A DNA stretch of 8,649 bases from Nitrospinales bacterium (GTDB lineage: Bacteria; Nitrospinota_A; UBA7883; JACRGQ01): positions 1,479 to 10,127 of the forward strand of contig JAHFEI010000052.1 in the NCBI GenBank assembly GCA_023248615.1, in the 5' to 3' direction. Shown here in pieces: positions 1 through 6,180 of the stretch. Positions within the stretch are counted from its first letter, which is position 1. Each line of letters begins with the position of its first letter. Under the pieces are notes generated by a model. The model saw only the letters and a list, made by a program, of their open reading frames with translations, was not told the origin of the DNA and made no database searches. Position numbers and translations under genes: made by a program.

Positions 1-568
1 AAATCTTGAACCCGCGGGGCGACATGCGGGAAAGGTCCACCAACTCGTTTTTGAAAAGAAAGCAGCCTGTGGTCGTATCCCGAATTCTCAGGAGTGTGTA
101 CGGCAACAGTATCTTGGCGATAATGTTGGCAACATCGGATATCACTACCCTGTGGAATTCCCAATTGCTGGTTCCGCCCCCTTCCACCTTCCGGCTGGCT
201 ATTGCCATATCGGCTCCCTGTTCCAGCACGGCCTCGTAAAGTCGGCGGATTATGTCGGGGGGGTGTTGCAGGTCGGAATCTATCACGGCAAGGTAGTCGC
301 CCTGTGCCTGTTCCCATCCGCGCACCACCGCGGTTGCAAGCCCGCGCTCGTCCTTTCTCACGATTACCTTAAGGTTGGGGTAAAACGGTTTCAGCGATTC
401 GGCCACCTGCGCCGTGCCGTCCGGCGAGTTGTCATCCACGACAATCATCTCGATGGCTATGCCGGAACCGGCAAAACTTTCGCTCACCCTGCGCAAAAGC
501 TCCGGGATGTTCCGGGATTCGTTGTAAGTCGGGAACACCAGGGAAATAGCGGGAGCGTTGTTTGCCAT
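1..568 (-). CDS. GT2 glycosyltransferase, polyprenol-phosphate sugar synthase type (3' end cut by window)
   Basis: The minus-strand frame is open from an ATG at 568 to the window edge, giving 189 residues with no stop. The protein is a GT-A fold glycosyltransferase of family GT2, close in pattern to dolichol/polyprenol-phosphate mannosyltransferases (DPM1-like). Visible motifs are VFPTYNE (residues 11-17), VVDDNSPDGT (43-52, nucleotide-sugar binding), RGLATA (75-80), the metal-binding D97-S-D99 within DSDLQHPP, and a later DTTTGCF motif of the DPM1 type. Such enzymes move a sugar from GDP- or UDP-sugar to a lipid carrier at the cytoplasmic membrane, for glycans or cell-surface polymers. The C-terminus is outside the window, so I cannot tell whether it ends as a short soluble enzyme or carries a GtrA or multi-span tail. 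It is transcribed divergently from purH. The ATG has no Shine-Dalgarno and lies 7 nt after a -10-like TAGACT. The general family is firm; donor and acceptor are unknown. Confidence 0.88.
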   Translation of the reverse strand, partial: MANNAPAISLVFPTYNESRNIPELLRRVSESFAGSGIAIEMIVVDDNSPDGTAQVAESLKPFYPNLKVIVRKDERGLATAVVRGWEQAQGDYLAVIDSDLQHPPDIIRRLYEAVLEQGADMAIASRKVEGGGTSNWEFHRVVISDVANIIAKILLPYTLLRIRDTTTGCFLFKNELVDLSRMSPRGFKI

Positions 569-575
569 CTACGAA

Positions 576-604
576 AGTCTAGCAAATATGGGTTGCGCAA
601 TAAA
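576..604 (-). promoter_or_regulatory. Putative promoter of the glycosyltransferase gene (leaderless spacing)
   Basis: On the minus strand TAGACT (581-576) lies 7 nt before the ATG at 568. A weak -35 candidate, TTTATT (604-599), sits 17 nt upstream. Transcription would begin at or within one base of the start codon. No ribosome binding site is visible. The identical hexamer occurs in the purH promoter. Confidence 0.4.
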
Positions 605-853
605 CCCGGAAAATGCAGTTGAAATTGCGCGATGGATTTAGCCCGTATTGACGCACCTGTCCTGTCGCGGCATTGAGGTTGGCCAGTAAAGGCCCGGCTT
701 TTAATTCATGCTTTCACCCCGGATGTATTCTTTTGGCGGCCTCCCGTGCTATCCGGCCTCAACGGCAATGCAGTTGAGCCTATGCTGGCCGTTGGCGACA
801 TCCGCCCAATCCTGCGGCGCGATTCCAGTTGTGAAATCCCTTACAAACCATCC

Positions 854-882
854 TTGACGCGGACAAGAATGGTTATTAGACT
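854..882 (+). promoter_or_regulatory. Putative sigma-70-type promoter of purH
   Basis: TTGACG (854-859) and TAGACT (877-882) are separated by exactly 17 nt, a good housekeeping-promoter geometry (5/6 and 4/6 matches to consensus). The -10 ends 9 nt before the purH ATG, so the predicted 5' leader is only about 0-3 nt. There is no Shine-Dalgarno in GTTCAACCT, the bases just before the ATG. Confidence 0.6.
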
Positions 883-891
883 GTTCAACCT

Positions 892-2421
892 ATGAAAACA
901 AAAAAAATCGAACGGGCATTATTATCGGTATCGGACAAGACAGGATTGCTGGAACTGGCGCAGGCACTAAATAAGGCGGGAATTGAAATCCTGTCTACCG
1001 GCGGCACGGCGAAAATGCTTTCGGACAACGGCATACCTGTTGTAAAAATATCGGACTACACCGGGCACCCGGAGATTATGGAAGGGCGCGTGAAGTCGCT
1101 ACACCCGAAGGTGCATGGCGGAATATTGGCCCGCCGTAGCGACAAAGGCCATATGGACGACATGGCGAAGCACAACATAAAACCGATAGACTTGGTGGTG
1201 GTAAACCTTTACCCGTTTGAGCAAACGGTCGCCAAAAGCGGGGTGTCCGATGCCGATGCGATAGAAAATATCGATATCGGCGGGCCATCCATGATACGCT
1301 CCGCCGCGAAAAACCACGAAGATGTGGCTGTAGTGGTGGATACTACGGATTACCCGGAAATTATCAACGCAATCCAAAACGGAATAGGCACCAGCTACGA
1401 ACAACGCCGCAGGCTGGCCACAAAGGCGTTCGACCGCACATCGGCCTACGACCGGGCGATACACGCCTACCTGTCCAGCGCGACACAGCCCGATATGCTG
1501 AAACTAGAATACAGGAAGGTTTCCCCCCTGCGCTATGGAGAGAACCCCCACCAGACGGCATCCTTCTTCACTACGGCAAAGGACATGGTATACACCGGCG
1601 AAAACCAGTTGCATGGCAAGGAACTTTCCTACAACAATATACTTGATATCTCCGCCGCGCTACAGCTTGCTAGGGAATTTTCGGACAGTTGCGCCGTGAT
1701 AATAAAACACACCAACCCGTGCGGCGTTGCAATAGATGCAAACCAGCTTACGGCGTACAAAAAAGCCTACGCCTGCGATACGGCTTCCGCTTTCGGCTCG
1801 GTGCTTGCCTTCAACAAAAAACTGACGGCAGAGACTGCCGAGGAAATAGGCAAGACGTTTGTGGAAGCGGTCATAGCCCCCGACTATGAAGATAAGGCGA
1901 TAGAGATTTTAAAGCAGAAAAAAAATATACGCATCATCCGCCCGAAAGGCTTCTACCTGCCGGAAACGGACGTGATAAAAACCGTCATCGGCGGACTGCT
2001 GGTGCAAAGCCCGGACAACATACTGCTGGATGAAGCGAACCTGAGGGTTGTTTCCAAACGCCAACCCACCCCGGAGGAAATGGCGGATATGAGGTTTGCA
2101 TGGACAGTCGCAAAGCATGTTAAGTCGAACGCTATCATCTTCGCCCGCGACGGGCAAACGGTGGGCATAGGCGCGGGGCAGATGAGCCGCGTCGATTCGT
2201 CCAAGATTGCCGTTTCCAAAGCGCAAAGCCCTGTGAAGGGCTGCGCCATGTCGTCCGACGCTTTCTTCCCGTTCCGCGATGGCATAGATGCTGCCGGCGA
2301 GGTGGGGATTACCGCCGTTATCTGCCCCGGCGGTAGCGTGCGCGATGATGAGGTAATAGCCGCCGCCGACCAGTACGGCATGGCGATGGTCTTTACCGGC
2401 ATACGCCACTTCCGCCACTAA
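892..2421 (+). CDS. purH: Bifunctional AICAR formyltransferase / IMP cyclohydrolase PurH
   Basis: This cytoplasmic enzyme catalyses the last two steps of de novo purine synthesis: 10-formyl-THF-dependent formylation of AICAR to FAICAR, then ring closure to IMP. The N-terminal MGS-like cyclohydrolase domain carries SVSDK (residues 12-16), STGGT (35-39), GRVKSLHPKVHGG (65-77) and an IDIGGPSMIRSAAKN segment. The transformylase half has LRYGENPHQTA, GKELSYNN, the catalytic Lys-His pair K272-H273 in IIKHTNPCG, DTASAFGS, GAGQMSRVDS and the SSDAFFPFRD/GGSVRD motifs near the C-terminus. Its 509 residues are close to the usual family length, and every hallmark I looked for is present, so the protein should be active. 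The ATG start matches the typical N-terminus of PurH. It has no Shine-Dalgarno and lies just after a -10 box, suggesting a leaderless mRNA. The methyltransferase gene follows after 57 nt. Confidence 0.98.
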   Translation: MKTKKIERALLSVSDKTGLLELAQALNKAGIEILSTGGTAKMLSDNGIPVVKISDYTGHPEIMEGRVKSLHPKVHGGILARRSDKGHMDDMAKHNIKPIDLVVVNLYPFEQTVAKSGVSDADAIENIDIGGPSMIRSAAKNHEDVAVVVDTTDYPEIINAIQNGIGTSYEQRRRLATKAFDRTSAYDRAIHAYLSSATQPDMLKLEYRKVSPLRYGENPHQTASFFTTAKDMVYTGENQLHGKELSYNNILDISAALQLAREFSDSCAVIIKHTNPCGVAIDANQLTAYKKAYACDTASAFGSVLAFNKKLTAETAEEIGKTFVEAVIAPDYEDKAIEILKQKKNIRIIRPKGFYLPETDVIKTVIGGLLVQSPDNILLDEANLRVVSKRQPTPEEMADMRFAWTVAKHVKSNAIIFARDGQTVGIGAGQMSRVDSSKIAVSKAQSPVKGCAMSSDAFFPFRDGIDAAGEVGITAVICPGGSVRDDEVIAAADQYGMAMVFTGIRHFRH

Positions 2422-2466
2422 TACTTTAAAAGCGCCCGAAGCCTGCTTGCCACGGGCAAAAGGACA

Positions 2467-2472
2467 TATAAT
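2467..2472 (+). promoter_or_regulatory. Consensus -10 box just before the methyltransferase start
   Basis: A perfect TATAAT ends 6 nt before the GTG start at 2479, which is where transcription would normally begin. The -35 region is poor: TGCTTG at 17-nt spacing, or TTGCCA (2447-2452) at an over-short 14 nt. If active, it would give a leaderless transcript independent of purH. The purine-rich AAAGGA at 2459-2464 is 14 nt from the GTG, too far for a normal ribosome binding site. Confidence 0.45.
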
Positions 2473-2478
2473 CCCCTA

Positions 2479-3021
2479 GTGGAAATAATCGCTTGGCTCC
2501 TTATCGTGCTTCTTGCCGTTGCCGCCCTTTCCCTTGTTGGCACCGGCATTACCGGAGCCTGCTGGCTACCCACGCCCATACCGGAGCTTAAAAAAATATT
2601 GGAAGAGGCGGAGCTAAAGCCGGGCGAACTCTTTGTGGATATCGGATGCGGCGACGGGCGTGTGCTGATAGCCGCCGCCAGCATGTTTAACGCACGCTGT
2701 GTCGGCGTGGAGATTGACCCGCTGAAGGCGCTTATTGCGCGGTGGCGGGTAAAAAGGGCCGGATTGCAGGACAAGGTGCAAATCATCCGCGCATCCGCCA
2801 TGGATGCGCCGCTGGCAGGCGCGGATATCGTATTCGTCTACCTTTCGCACCAACTGATAGACAGACTGGCGCCCAAATTCGCGCAGGAGTTGAAACCGGA
2901 CGCACGGATAATATCGTTCGGGTTTATGGTGCGCGGTTTCCCACTGGTAAAAGCGGACGCTGGCAAAAAGTGGTTCCTCTACAAGATGGCGCTGGGCCAG
3001 AACCTTAACCGCTACCTATAG
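2479..3021 (+). CDS. Membrane-anchored class I SAM-dependent methyltransferase, FAM173/aKMT-like
   Basis: This 180-residue protein starts with a hydrophobic span (about residues 3-27) followed by CWLPTP (28-33) and a compact Rossmann methyltransferase domain. SAM motif I is DIGCGDGR (54-61) and the ribose-binding acidic residue is E78 in GVEIDP. The order transmembrane span, V/LP-S/T-P loop, D-x-GCGDGR and GxEIDP recalls archaeal protein-lysine methyltransferase aKMT and eukaryotic FAM173/ATPSC-KMT proteins. That resemblance is by pattern only, and protein methylation is an inference. A single anchor would place the domain at the cytoplasmic face of the inner membrane. The GTG at 2479 is chosen because no other start lies upstream in frame and it keeps the full hydrophobic segment; it lacks a Shine-Dalgarno. 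It follows purH on the same strand and converges on the nuclease gene, with 83 nt between stops and no clear terminator hairpin there. Methyltransferase is firm; the substrate is open. Confidence 0.88.
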   Translation: MEIIAWLLIVLLAVAALSLVGTGITGACWLPTPIPELKKILEEAELKPGELFVDIGCGDGRVLIAAASMFNARCVGVEIDPLKALIARWRVKRAGLQDKVQIIRASAMDAPLAGADIVFVYLSHQLIDRLAPKFAQELKPDARIISFGFMVRGFPLVKADAGKKWFLYKMALGQNLNRYL

Positions 3022-3104
3022 CGGTGTTATCCTTGACCCGGTATATGAAATGTGGGCTGGGCTGAGAAAGCAGAATTAGGCGGCGTAAAAATTCGGTTTG
3101 CGGC

Positions 3105-3611
3105 TTATTGGTCTATTTTACCGAAGTCGCTCGGCTTGATGTTATCCAGCCAGTTCTTCCACTGGTCGGATTCGCCTATGGTGCCTTCGGGCGATACGTC
3201 GAAGGAACGCGCCTCCTCCAGCACCTTATTGGCCACCAATATCGGCACGCCCATCCGTAGCGCCACCGCGATGGCGTCCGATGGGCGCGAGTCTATGGTT
3301 ACTTCCATGCCCGCCACAGTAAGCGAGATGATGGCGTAAAACGTATTTTCCTTAAGGTCGTTCACGCAGATGTAGTTCACCCGCGCCTCCACCCCATCGA
3401 AGATGTTTTTTATCAGGTCGTGCGTCATCGGGCGCGGCGTGGTAATTTTTTCCATCTCCAGCGCTATGGCGTTCGCCTCAAATATCCCCACCCATATCGG
3501 CAGGGCGCGTTTCCCCTCAATATCCTTTAGGATGATTATCGGCATGTTGGTTACAGGGTCGAGCGTCAACCCCTCCACCTTCATCTCAATCTTTATGTCG
3601 CCCTTTTCCAT
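3105..3611 (-). CDS. DUF151 bifunctional nuclease family protein
   Basis: This 168-residue protein belongs to the DUF151 (bifunctional nuclease, BFN) family. Members include plant BFN enzymes with RNase and DNase activity and many uncharacterised bacterial proteins, so the activity here is transferred from the family. The domain fills about residues 8-135: MKVEGLTLDP (10-19), LPIWVGIFEANAIALEME (37-54), and the diagnostic DSRPSDAIA (107-115) followed by a VPI segment. There is no UvrB/UvrC-type C-terminal extension, just a short acidic tail. The frame is open further upstream into miaB, but the ATG at 3611 is preferred because AGGGAG lies just ahead of it and the conserved fold begins right after it. 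It lies 13 nt beyond the miaB stop and so is probably co-transcribed. It is the last gene of the minus-strand series. Confidence 0.9.
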   Translation of the reverse strand: MEKGDIKIEMKVEGLTLDPVTNMPIIILKDIEGKRALPIWVGIFEANAIALEMEKITTPRPMTHDLIKNIFDGVEARVNYICVNDLKENTFYAIISLTVAGMEVTIDSRPSDAIAVALRMGVPILVANKVLEEARSFDVSPEGTIGESDQWKNWLDNIKPSDFGKIDQ

Positions 3612-3624
3612 CAGACTCCCTAAT

Positions 3625-4953
3625 TTAAATCCCTGCCAACAAGCCTTCCAGATTGTACCCCAAAACATCTTTTATTGTTACTTGCAGGGTCTTGCCGACA
3701 AGCCCTTTATCCCCTTTAAAAATAACCAACTGGTTCGTTGGGGTGCGCCCCGTACACCGGGCGAATCCGCCGTCGGTAGCCTTAGCCTGCTCGCAAAGCA
3801 CTTCCTGTGTGCTCCCCACAAAGGACTTCAACTTCTCCGCCACAATCCGCCTGTGCAGGGCGTGGGCGCGGTCGAAGCGGGATTGCGCCTCCTCCTTTAA
3901 TAGCATCCCCTCCATTTCCACAGCGGCGGTTCCGGGCCTGGGAGAGTAGTTGAAAAGATATAAGGAGTCGAACCGCACCTGCTCCATAATCTCCAGCGTG
4001 CGTTGGAATTCGCTTTCCGTTTCCGTGGGAAATCCGGCCATGATATCGGTGGATATGGCCACCTCCGGAATCGCCTTTCTCAGCCGCGCCACTTTTCCCA
4101 AATATTCATCCACCGTGTAGTTGCGGTTCATCATTCCCAATATCCTGTCGGCCCCGGCCTGAAGCGGCAGGTGGATTGCCGGGCATATCTTTTTCGAGTC
4201 CGCCATCACTTCCACCAGTTGGTCGTTCATATCCTTGGGGTGCGAAGTCATAAAACGTATCCGCCCTATGCCATCCACCTGCTCCACCATCCGCAAAAGT
4301 GCGGGGAAACCGGTTTCCGGCGAAAGCCCCTTGCCGTACGAGTTCACGTTCTGCCCTATCAGCATCACTTCCCTGTACCCGGCGGCTACCAGTATGCGCA
4401 CCTCCGCAAGAATGGAAGCGGCGGGACGGCTCACCTCCGGCCCCCTGGTGGACGGAACCACGCAATAGGTGCAGTGGTTATCACATCCTTTCATTATGCC
4501 CACAGAGGCGGCAACCGTGCCGCTCCTTTTGTCCGGCAGGTCCTCGGTGCCATCCCAAACCGTATGCTCATCGATGGCCACATCAACCTGGCGTTTTCCG
4601 GTTGCGCGGAAATCTTCCAGCATCTGTGGCAGGTGTGCGGCGGAATCGGGGCCGAACAGCACATCCACTATCGGCGCCCTTTTAAAAATTTCCTCTTTGC
4701 GCAGGGATGCCATGCACCCCCCCAGCGCGATAAGGCGCACCTTGCCCGATTTTTTCAGTCCCGCCAGCCTGCCGAGCCGCGAGAAGACCTTGGCCTCCGC
4801 CTTCTCCCGGATGGAACATGTGTTGAGCAAAATCACGTCCGCATCTTCGGGGCTGTCGGCCCGTTCCATGCCGCTTTTCGCAAGGATGCCTTCCAGCTTT
4901 TCGGAATCGTAGGTGTTCATCAGGCAACCAAAGGTTTCCAGATGGTATCGCAT
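3625..4953 (-). CDS. miaB: tRNA-2-methylthio-N6-dimethylallyladenosine synthase MiaB
   Basis: This radical-SAM methylthiotransferase adds the 2-methylthio group to i6A37 of tRNAs reading UNN codons, aiding decoding and frame maintenance. From the ATG at 4953 it has 442 residues, the normal length. The N-terminal UPF0004 domain shows the three auxiliary-cluster cysteines C10 (ETFGC), C46 (LLNTC) and C80 (GGC). The radical-SAM cluster is C157, C161, C164 (GCDNHCTYC), followed by VMLIGQNVNSYG, RFMTSHP, HLPLQAG and DIMAGFPTE motifs. A TRAM domain with GRTPTNQLV closes the protein. These fit MiaB better than RimO or MtaB. The frame is open to 5046, but that stretch overlaps the DUF420 gene and is unlike MiaB, so 4953 is chosen although its Shine-Dalgarno is weak. 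It starts 20 nt after the DUF420 stop, so it is likely read through from the oxidase-assembly genes. Confidence 0.96.
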   Translation of the reverse strand: MRYHLETFGCLMNTYDSEKLEGILAKSGMERADSPEDADVILLNTCSIREKAEAKVFSRLGRLAGLKKSGKVRLIALGGCMASLRKEEIFKRAPIVDVLFGPDSAAHLPQMLEDFRATGKRQVDVAIDEHTVWDGTEDLPDKRSGTVAASVGIMKGCDNHCTYCVVPSTRGPEVSRPAASILAEVRILVAAGYREVMLIGQNVNSYGKGLSPETGFPALLRMVEQVDGIGRIRFMTSHPKDMNDQLVEVMADSKKICPAIHLPLQAGADRILGMMNRNYTVDEYLGKVARLRKAIPEVAISTDIMAGFPTETESEFQRTLEIMEQVRFDSLYLFNYSPRPGTAAVEMEGMLLKEEAQSRFDRAHALHRRIVAEKLKSFVGSTQEVLCEQAKATDGGFARCTGRTPTNQLVIFKGDKGLVGKTLQVTIKDVLGYNLEGLLAGI

Positions 4954-4973
4954 ATCCAGTTTGTCCGTCTTGT

Positions 4974-5402
4974 TCAGTAGCCGCCGGGGTACATGCGGTA
5001 AAGCATCCAGTAGATGATGACGCCAGTTGCCGAAACGTACAGCCATGCATGGAACGTCCAGTGGGCTACTTTCTTATGCCCCTCGAAATCCTGCTTCCAT
5101 GCGCGGTATACGGTAAGCGGAACCATCGGCAAAAGGGCGGTAGCCAAGATGGTATGCGTAATGAGTATGAAAAAATAAAGCGTGCGTACGGCTCCGGCTC
5201 CGGCAAATTTAAAGGTGCCGACAAGGTAGTGGTATGTAAGGTAGGATGCCAGAAACATGGTTGAAGCAACAAGGGCCGATATCATACATGCGCGGTGGGT
5301 TTCCTTGTCGCCCTTGCGTATGAAGAAAAGCCCGCACAGCAACAGCACGGTAGTTATGGCGTTGCACGACGCCTGGAAATGCGGCAATACTGTGATATCC
5401 AT
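4974..5402 (-). CDS. DUF420 (CtaM/YozB-like) four-helix membrane protein, probable oxidase maturation factor
   Basis: This 142-residue integral membrane protein has four hydrophobic spans (about 13-28, 40-60, 75-98 and 115-135). It carries the histidine pattern of the DUF420 family: H36, H58 in YLTYH, H83 in ITHT, H109 and H114, plus the C-terminal WLYVSATGVIIY signature. The Staphylococcus relative CtaM is needed for function of an aa3-type oxidase, and relatives commonly sit in cytochrome oxidase clusters. A role in heme or copper handling is inferred from that and from the histidines. The ATG at 5402 is 1 nt beyond the ABC permease stop and has AGGAGA 8 nt upstream, so translation is probably coupled. 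Family assignment is firm; mechanism is unknown for the family. Confidence 0.85.
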   Translation of the reverse strand: MDITVLPHFQASCNAITTVLLLCGLFFIRKGDKETHRACMISALVASTMFLASYLTYHYLVGTFKFAGAGAVRTLYFFILITHTILATALLPMVPLTVYRAWKQDFEGHKKVAHWTFHAWLYVSATGVIIYWMLYRMYPGGY

Positions 5403-5403
5403 C

Positions 5404-6180
5404 CTATTTTTCTCCTCTTTGCGTTACCAACACGGCAACCCCCAACATCATGGCACAAAAACCGGCGATGGCGGAAAGGCAAAGCCACATCGGCGGCAGG
5501 TTGGGCATGGAGCCTGCCGGGAAAAGCTCGTACTGCAACGCCGCCACACAGTAAGTTAAGGGGTTTACACTCACCACCGCCGCCAGCCAGCCCGGCAGGT
5601 TGTGGATGGGGAAAAGCGCACCAGACATGAGCCACAGCGGAATCAGCCCCATGTTCATTATCGCGTGGAAACCCTGCGTGGAATCCAGTTGCCATGCGAT
5701 GACGAAGCCGACCCCGGCCAGCGAAAACGCCACGCCGAACAGCACGAGGAGCGATACCAAAAACGACCCCGCATGCAAGTTCAGCCCTATGAAAGGAGCC
5801 GCCAGCAGGAACGGCACACCCTGCAGGAACGCCAGCGATGCGCTACCAAACAGCTTTCCCAGCACTATCGCTATGCGCGGCACCGGAGCCACCAGCACCG
5901 ACTGGAGAAACCCTTCTTTGCGATCCTCAATAATCGAGATGGTGGAAAACACCGCAGTGAAAAGGAATATCAACACCAGCGTGCCGGGGAAAAAGTACTG
6001 TCGGTAATTCAACGCGGATGGGCCGTCCCCTACGCTGAAGGAACCGCTAAGCCCAGAGCCGATAAAAAACCAGAACATGATAGGCGGCACCAAACCGCCT
6101 ATTACGCGGCTCCTGTCACGGTAAAACCGCACCACCTCGCGCCGCCACATGGAAAGCGACGCCAATAAAATACGGTTCAA
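5404..6180 (-). CDS. ABC-2 type transporter permease
   Basis: This 258-residue permease has six hydrophobic spans in the ABC-2 layout. The N-terminal cytoplasmic stretch WRREVVRFYRDRSR precedes the first span. The coupling region after span 2 is SIIEDRKEGFLQSVLVAPVPR, and the loop NPLTYCVAALQ before the last span is typical of the DrrB/NodJ/NosY-like class. It would pair with the ATPase encoded just upstream, probably as a homodimer, in an exporter at the inner membrane. The start is a TTG at 6180 overlapping the ATPase stop (TTGA). I choose it over the ATG at 6150 because a strong Shine-Dalgarno precedes only the TTG and the N-terminal basic segment is then complete. The stop is 1 nt from the DUF420 ATG. 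The substrate cannot be read from the sequence; its place beside an oxidase suggests a cofactor- or assembly-related cargo. Confidence 0.92.
   Translation of the reverse strand: MNRILLASLSMWRREVVRFYRDRSRVIGGLVPPIMFWFFIGSGLSGSFSVGDGPSALNYRQYFFPGTLVLIFLFTAVFSTISIIEDRKEGFLQSVLVAPVPRIAIVLGKLFGSASLAFLQGVPFLLAAPFIGLNLHAGSFLVSLLVLFGVAFSLAGVGFVIAWQLDSTQGFHAIMNMGLIPLWLMSGALFPIHNLPGWLAAVVSVNPLTYCVAALQYELFPAGSMPNLPPMWLCLSAIAGFCAMMLGVAVLVTQRGEK

Larger units (their letters stand above)
569..891. other. Divergent intergenic region, no gene seen
   Basis: This 323-nt stretch separates the glycosyltransferase and purH starts. I find no credible coding frame, tRNA or recognisable riboswitch in it. It holds a putative promoter at each end. 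Between them are a repeated 11-mer, aatgcagttga at 612-622 and 767-777, and a potential hairpin of AACGGC (761-766) with GCCGTT (788-793). There is also a longer imperfect pairing between 670-684 and 755-771. Whether any of this has a function is unknown. Confidence 0.6.

Noticed and set aside
590..607. Short hairpin GGGTT/AACCC near the glycosyltransferase promoter as an operator
   Set aside because: Five pairs only, within the promoter spacer and -35 area; too short to separate from chance.
152..622. Open plus-strand frame of 156 codons over the glycosyltransferase
   Set aside because: It lies antisense to a frame with clear GT2 motifs and its translation shows no domain pattern; it is a shadow of codon bias.
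900..907. Run of eight A at the beginning of purH as a phase-variation or slippage site
   Set aside because: A short A-run in a housekeeping gene is common and an A-rich 5' coding end fits leaderless initiation; nothing else suggests phase variation.
2434..2457. Inverted repeat GCCCG/CGGGC after purH as a terminator
   Set aside because: Only five pairs around a 14-base loop and no T-run follows on the plus strand; it does not qualify as an intrinsic terminator.
3022..3104. Convergent gap as a site for a bidirectional terminator
   Set aside because: I looked for a stem-loop with T-tracts on both strands and found no convincing one; termination may be elsewhere or factor-dependent.
4003..4980. 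Long plus-strand open frame (325 codons) antisense to miaB
   Set aside because: The opposite strand encodes a complete MiaB with all cluster cysteines; the antisense product is rich in His/Arg with no recognisable fold or ribosome binding site.
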